DNA from: Desulfuromonadaceae bacterium
GTDB lineage: Bacteria > Desulfobacterota > Desulfuromonadia > Desulfuromonadales > Geopsychrobacteraceae
Direction of reading: 5' to 3'
DNA length: 33,730 bases
Assembly (NCBI GenBank): GCA_030595055.1
Contig: JAUVEB010000004.1
Span: 1-33,730, forward strand
Part shown: one piece after another, positions 30,980 to 33,730 of the stretch
How the letters are laid out: every line of letters starts with the position of its first letter
How positions within the stretch are numbered: the stretch's first letter is position 1
Program-made: the position numbers and the translations under genes
The notes under the pieces: model-generated
What the model saw: the letters and a program-made list of their open reading frames with translations, nothing else
The model's database searches: none
Told to the model about the DNA's origin: nothing

Positions 30980-31966
30980 TCAGAAAAGTTCTGCCAACCG
31001 CTCCTCGATACGAATCTTGGCAAATTCACTCGCCTGGCGGATAGCAATGCTGATAGCCACAGAATCGGAACTGCCGTGACAAATAACTCCGGTTCCTGCT
31101 ATCCCGAGCAGTAGGGCGCCACCATATTCCGCGGGATTGATTTTCTTCTTAAATGATTTAAAAGCCGGTCGACTCAACAGATAACCCACCCTGGCCCAGA
31201 AGCGACTCTGAATTTCACGCCGCAGCATGGTACCGACAGCCACAGCGAGGCCTTCTGAAACCTTGAGAAGAATATTGCCGACGAAACCGTCGCAAACGAC
31301 AACATCGACAGAACCATTGTAAACGTCTCCACCCTCGACATAACCAATATAATTCAGATGAGAATCTTTAAGCAGCAGATGGGCTTCACGGGTCAGATCG
31401 TTCCCCTTTTTTTCCTCTGAACCGTTAGAGAGAAGTCCGACACGCGGTTTTGCCTTGCCGAGAACATGCTCAACATAGAGACTCCCCATAACCGCAAATT
31501 GATAAAGGTTATTCGGCTTACACTCAACATTGGCACCCATATCAAGGACCATGGTCTGGTCCTTTAAATTCGGCATCAGGGTTCCGATTGCCGGACGATC
31601 TATCCCCTTAACGCGGCGCAAAACGACCATTCCGGCGGCCATAATAGCGCCGGAATTTCCGGCACTCACCACCGCGTCAGCCTCCCCCTGTTTCACCAGG
31701 TCGAAAGCGACGCGAATTGAAGAGTCTTTCTTTTTTCGCACAGCATCAGAAGCCGAGTCCTCCATGCCGATAACCTGACTGGCATGATGAATACGCAACC
31801 CCAAACCATCGGTGCGATGTTTTTTCAGCTCCGCTGCAATTTTCTCAGTATCACCAACGAGAATAATCTCACAGCCCCATTGCCGACAGGCAGCGACAGC
31901 TCCGGCGATTTCCGCAACCGGTGAATTATCCCCACCCATCGCATCAACAGCAATTTTCGACACCAT
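30980..31966 (-). CDS. plsX: Phosphate acyltransferase PlsX
   Basis: [43 protein letters not shown] at 31966 preferred over TTG at 31972. Confidence 0.96.
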   Translation of the reverse strand: MVSKIAVDAMGGDNSPVAEIAGAVAACRQWGCEIILVGDTEKIAAELKKHRTDGLGLRIHHASQVIGMEDSASDAVRKKKDSSIRVAFDLVKQGEADAVVSAGNSGAIMAAGMVVLRRVKGIDRPAIGTLMPNLKDQTMVLDMGANVECKPNNLYQFAVMGSLYVEHVLGKAKPRVGLLSNGSEEKKGNDLTREAHLLLKDSHLNYIGYVEGGDVYNGSVDVVVCDGFVGNILLKVSEGLAVAVGTMLRREIQSRFWARVGYLLSRPAFKSFKKKINPAEYGGALLLGIAGTGVICHGSSDSVAISIAIRQASEFAKIRIEERLAELF

Positions 31967-31983
31967 ATTCAATCTGAACCAAT

Positions 31984-32166
31984 CTAGATTTCGTCGCTGT
32001 TAATGACTTCTTTACCTTTATAGGTGCCGCAGTTAGCACAAACACGGTGCGGCTGCTTAGGCTCCTGACATTGCTGGCAGATGGAAATTCCGGGAGCAGA
32101 AACGGCGTCGTGAGCACGCCGCATATTTTTTTTCGACTTGGAAGTTTTACCTTTTGGTACGGCCAT
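31984..32166 (-). CDS. rpmF: 50S ribosomal protein L32
   Basis: [55 protein letters not shown]; start revised to 32166. Confidence 0.97.
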   Translation of the reverse strand: MAVPKGKTSKSKKNMRRAHDAVSAPGISICQQCQEPKQPHRVCANCGTYKGKEVINSDEI

Positions 32167-32240
32167 TTTGATTATCTCCTTACAACCGAACATTCACGTT
32201 CAGCGTCATGTTGATGGATCAGGCAAATGCCTGTATATCC

Positions 32241-32804
32241 CTAATTTTCAGATGAATTAAATTTGATTCTCGCCAGCGCGGAAAATTTATTATTAAATGG
32301 CTCTTTAGCGCAATCACAGGTCTCGTGATTCAGGTTAGCACCACAGTTCGGACACAGACCTGAACAATCCTCGCTGCAGAGTGGATTGATCGGTAAAGCC
32401 ATGACCAGCTGATCTTGCAAAGGATGCAGCAGCTCAATGAAATCGTCCTGATAATAAACCAGGCCGAGCTCATCAGTTTCCAGTTCAACCTCATCCCCCT
32501 CATGACTATCGAGAATTTCCTCGGCATCAGGGTGTGGAGTAAATGTCAGGGAAAAAGCTCCTGAAATCCGTTGCTCATAAAGTTGCAAACAGCGGCCGCA
32601 AAAAAGTTCTACTGTAGCAGTCAGCTGACCATCTATTTCAACAATCTGTCCAGATTTCTGAACTCGCAGCTGAAAAACAAGCGGGTCATAAAAACGGGCT
32701 TCATGGCGCTTTTCCATCTCGCGCAAAACAGGAAATTCGGCTGGTGAGCAATAAAGCTCTTTTTTCAGAGGACCATCTTCTATATCTTGCAACTCGAGAC
32801 GCAA
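32241..32804 (-). CDS. DUF177 / YceD-family protein
   Basis: FCGRCLQLYEQRISGAFSLTF...PLCSEDCSGLCPNCGANLNHETCDC, adjacent to rpmF as in other genomes. Confidence 0.9.
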   Translation of the reverse strand: MRLELQDIEDGPLKKELYCSPAEFPVLREMEKRHEARFYDPLVFQLRVQKSGQIVEIDGQLTATVELFCGRCLQLYEQRISGAFSLTFTPHPDAEEILDSHEGDEVELETDELGLVYYQDDFIELLHPLQDQLVMALPINPLCSEDCSGLCPNCGANLNHETCDCAKEPFNNKFSALARIKFNSSEN

Positions 32805-32830
32805 CGATCAGCTCCAGAATAAAAGTGAAC

Positions 32831-32858
32831 AGTATAAAGAGTGCTTCAACCATGTCAA
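32831..32858 (-). promoter_or_regulatory. Sigma70-type promoter for the DUF177-rpmF-plsX-fab cluster
   Basis: TTGACA-N16-TATACT on the minus strand, about 20 nt before the predicted leader start. Confidence 0.8.
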
Positions 32859-33036
32859 GGGAAAAGGACCGTCATATTTGACAGAGAACGGTGAGTTTAT
32901 TAGTTCATCATAAGGTCATTTGCAAGTTTTTTTTCGCGTGAAAAATGCTATTGATAAGTACAGTATTTAATACCATGGACAGTGTCTGAAACACACAACT
33001 TTACAGACCTTCAATCCCAGCAAAAGGACTTCTCAA

Positions 33037-33730
33037 ATGGCTGCTGAAAACCAGCAAGAGGCTCTTCAAGACCTGGTTGCCATTATGGCGTTACTGCGTT
33101 CCCCACAAGGCTGTCACTGGGACCGCGAACAAACGCCTGAGAGCCTTAAAAAGCATATCCTGGAAGAAACCTACGAGGTGCTGGAAGCGATAGATAATGG
33201 AGAGCCTCGGGAAATCTGCGATGAACTTGGAGACCTCTTGCTTCAGGTCGTTTTTCAAGCACAGATTTTCAGTGAACGAAACGAATTCTCACTCTCCAAT
33301 GTCGCACAATCAATCAGTCAAAAGTTAATCCGCCGCCATCCGCATATTTTTTCAGACGCCGATCATACTGAACAAGAACAACGCTGGGAAGAAATTAAAC
33401 AACAGGAGCGTGCGGCACGGGGCCAATCAAACAAACTGGCGCAACGCCTGCCGAAAACTCTTCCAGCGCTAAAAAGAGCATCTAAAACTGCAAAAACACT
33501 CCCATGTCTCTCCCCCTGCGAACTGGTTGATCAAATAATCTTGCAACTCCACCGGATACGCCCTTCACTCTCCAGTGATCAAGCGATGAAACCGGCGCTA
33601 GAAGATGAACTGGCCAAAGTCCTCTTTGCTCTGGTACAACTCACCACAACCATTGGTCTCGACAGTGAAGACCTGCTCAGAAAAAAAACCACTCAGCTCA
33701 TTGCTGAAATTGACTCAGAAAATAACCTGT
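33037..33730 (+). CDS. mazG: Nucleoside triphosphate pyrophosphohydrolase MazG (3' truncated by window edge)
   Basis: Manual translation MAAENQQEALQDLVAIMALLRSPQGCHWDREQTPESLKKHILEETYEVLEAID...EICDELGDLLLQVVFQAQIF...RRHPHIFSDA; open to the window end. Confidence 0.95.
   Translation, partial: MAAENQQEALQDLVAIMALLRSPQGCHWDREQTPESLKKHILEETYEVLEAIDNGEPREICDELGDLLLQVVFQAQIFSERNEFSLSNVAQSISQKLIRRHPHIFSDADHTEQEQRWEEIKQQERAARGQSNKLAQRLPKTLPALKRASKTAKTLPCLSPCELVDQIILQLHRIRPSLSSDQAMKPALEDELAKVLFALVQLTTTIGLDSEDLLRKKTTQLIAEIDSENNL

Overview
The window reads as a densely packed housekeeping region of a bacterial chromosome. Gene content and order resemble Desulfuromonadales/Geobacter relatives; this is an inference from protein families, with no search run. 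Nearly all genes are on the minus strand. Recognisable clusters, in minus-strand transcription order, are: DUF177-rpmF-plsX-fabH-fabD-fabG-acpP-fabF-rpiB-glyA-dCMP deaminase-nrdR; ribD-ribE-ribBA-ribH-nusB-hom; tRNA-Val(GAC)-thrS; infC-rpmI-rplT-pheS-pheT-ihfA-merR-surE-pcm-DedA-nlpD-rpoS-apt; tRNA-Arg(CCT)-ugd-thioesterase-HD; tRNA-Val(CAC)-lipB-AIM24. A lone AMP-dependent acyl-CoA synthetase and a partial mazG are on the plus strand. I found no CRISPR array, phage, defence island or transposase. The most interesting non-coding signals are: (1) a two-copy ~150-bp intergenic element with 17-bp terminal inverted repeats and nested internal pairing, at 4297-4444 (rpoS/apt) and 23669-23825 (nrdR/ribD); (2) a one-base frame disruption in ribBA; (3) a probable AUA start codon for infC; (4) three tRNA-terminator-CDS modules with little room for a promoter before the CDS.
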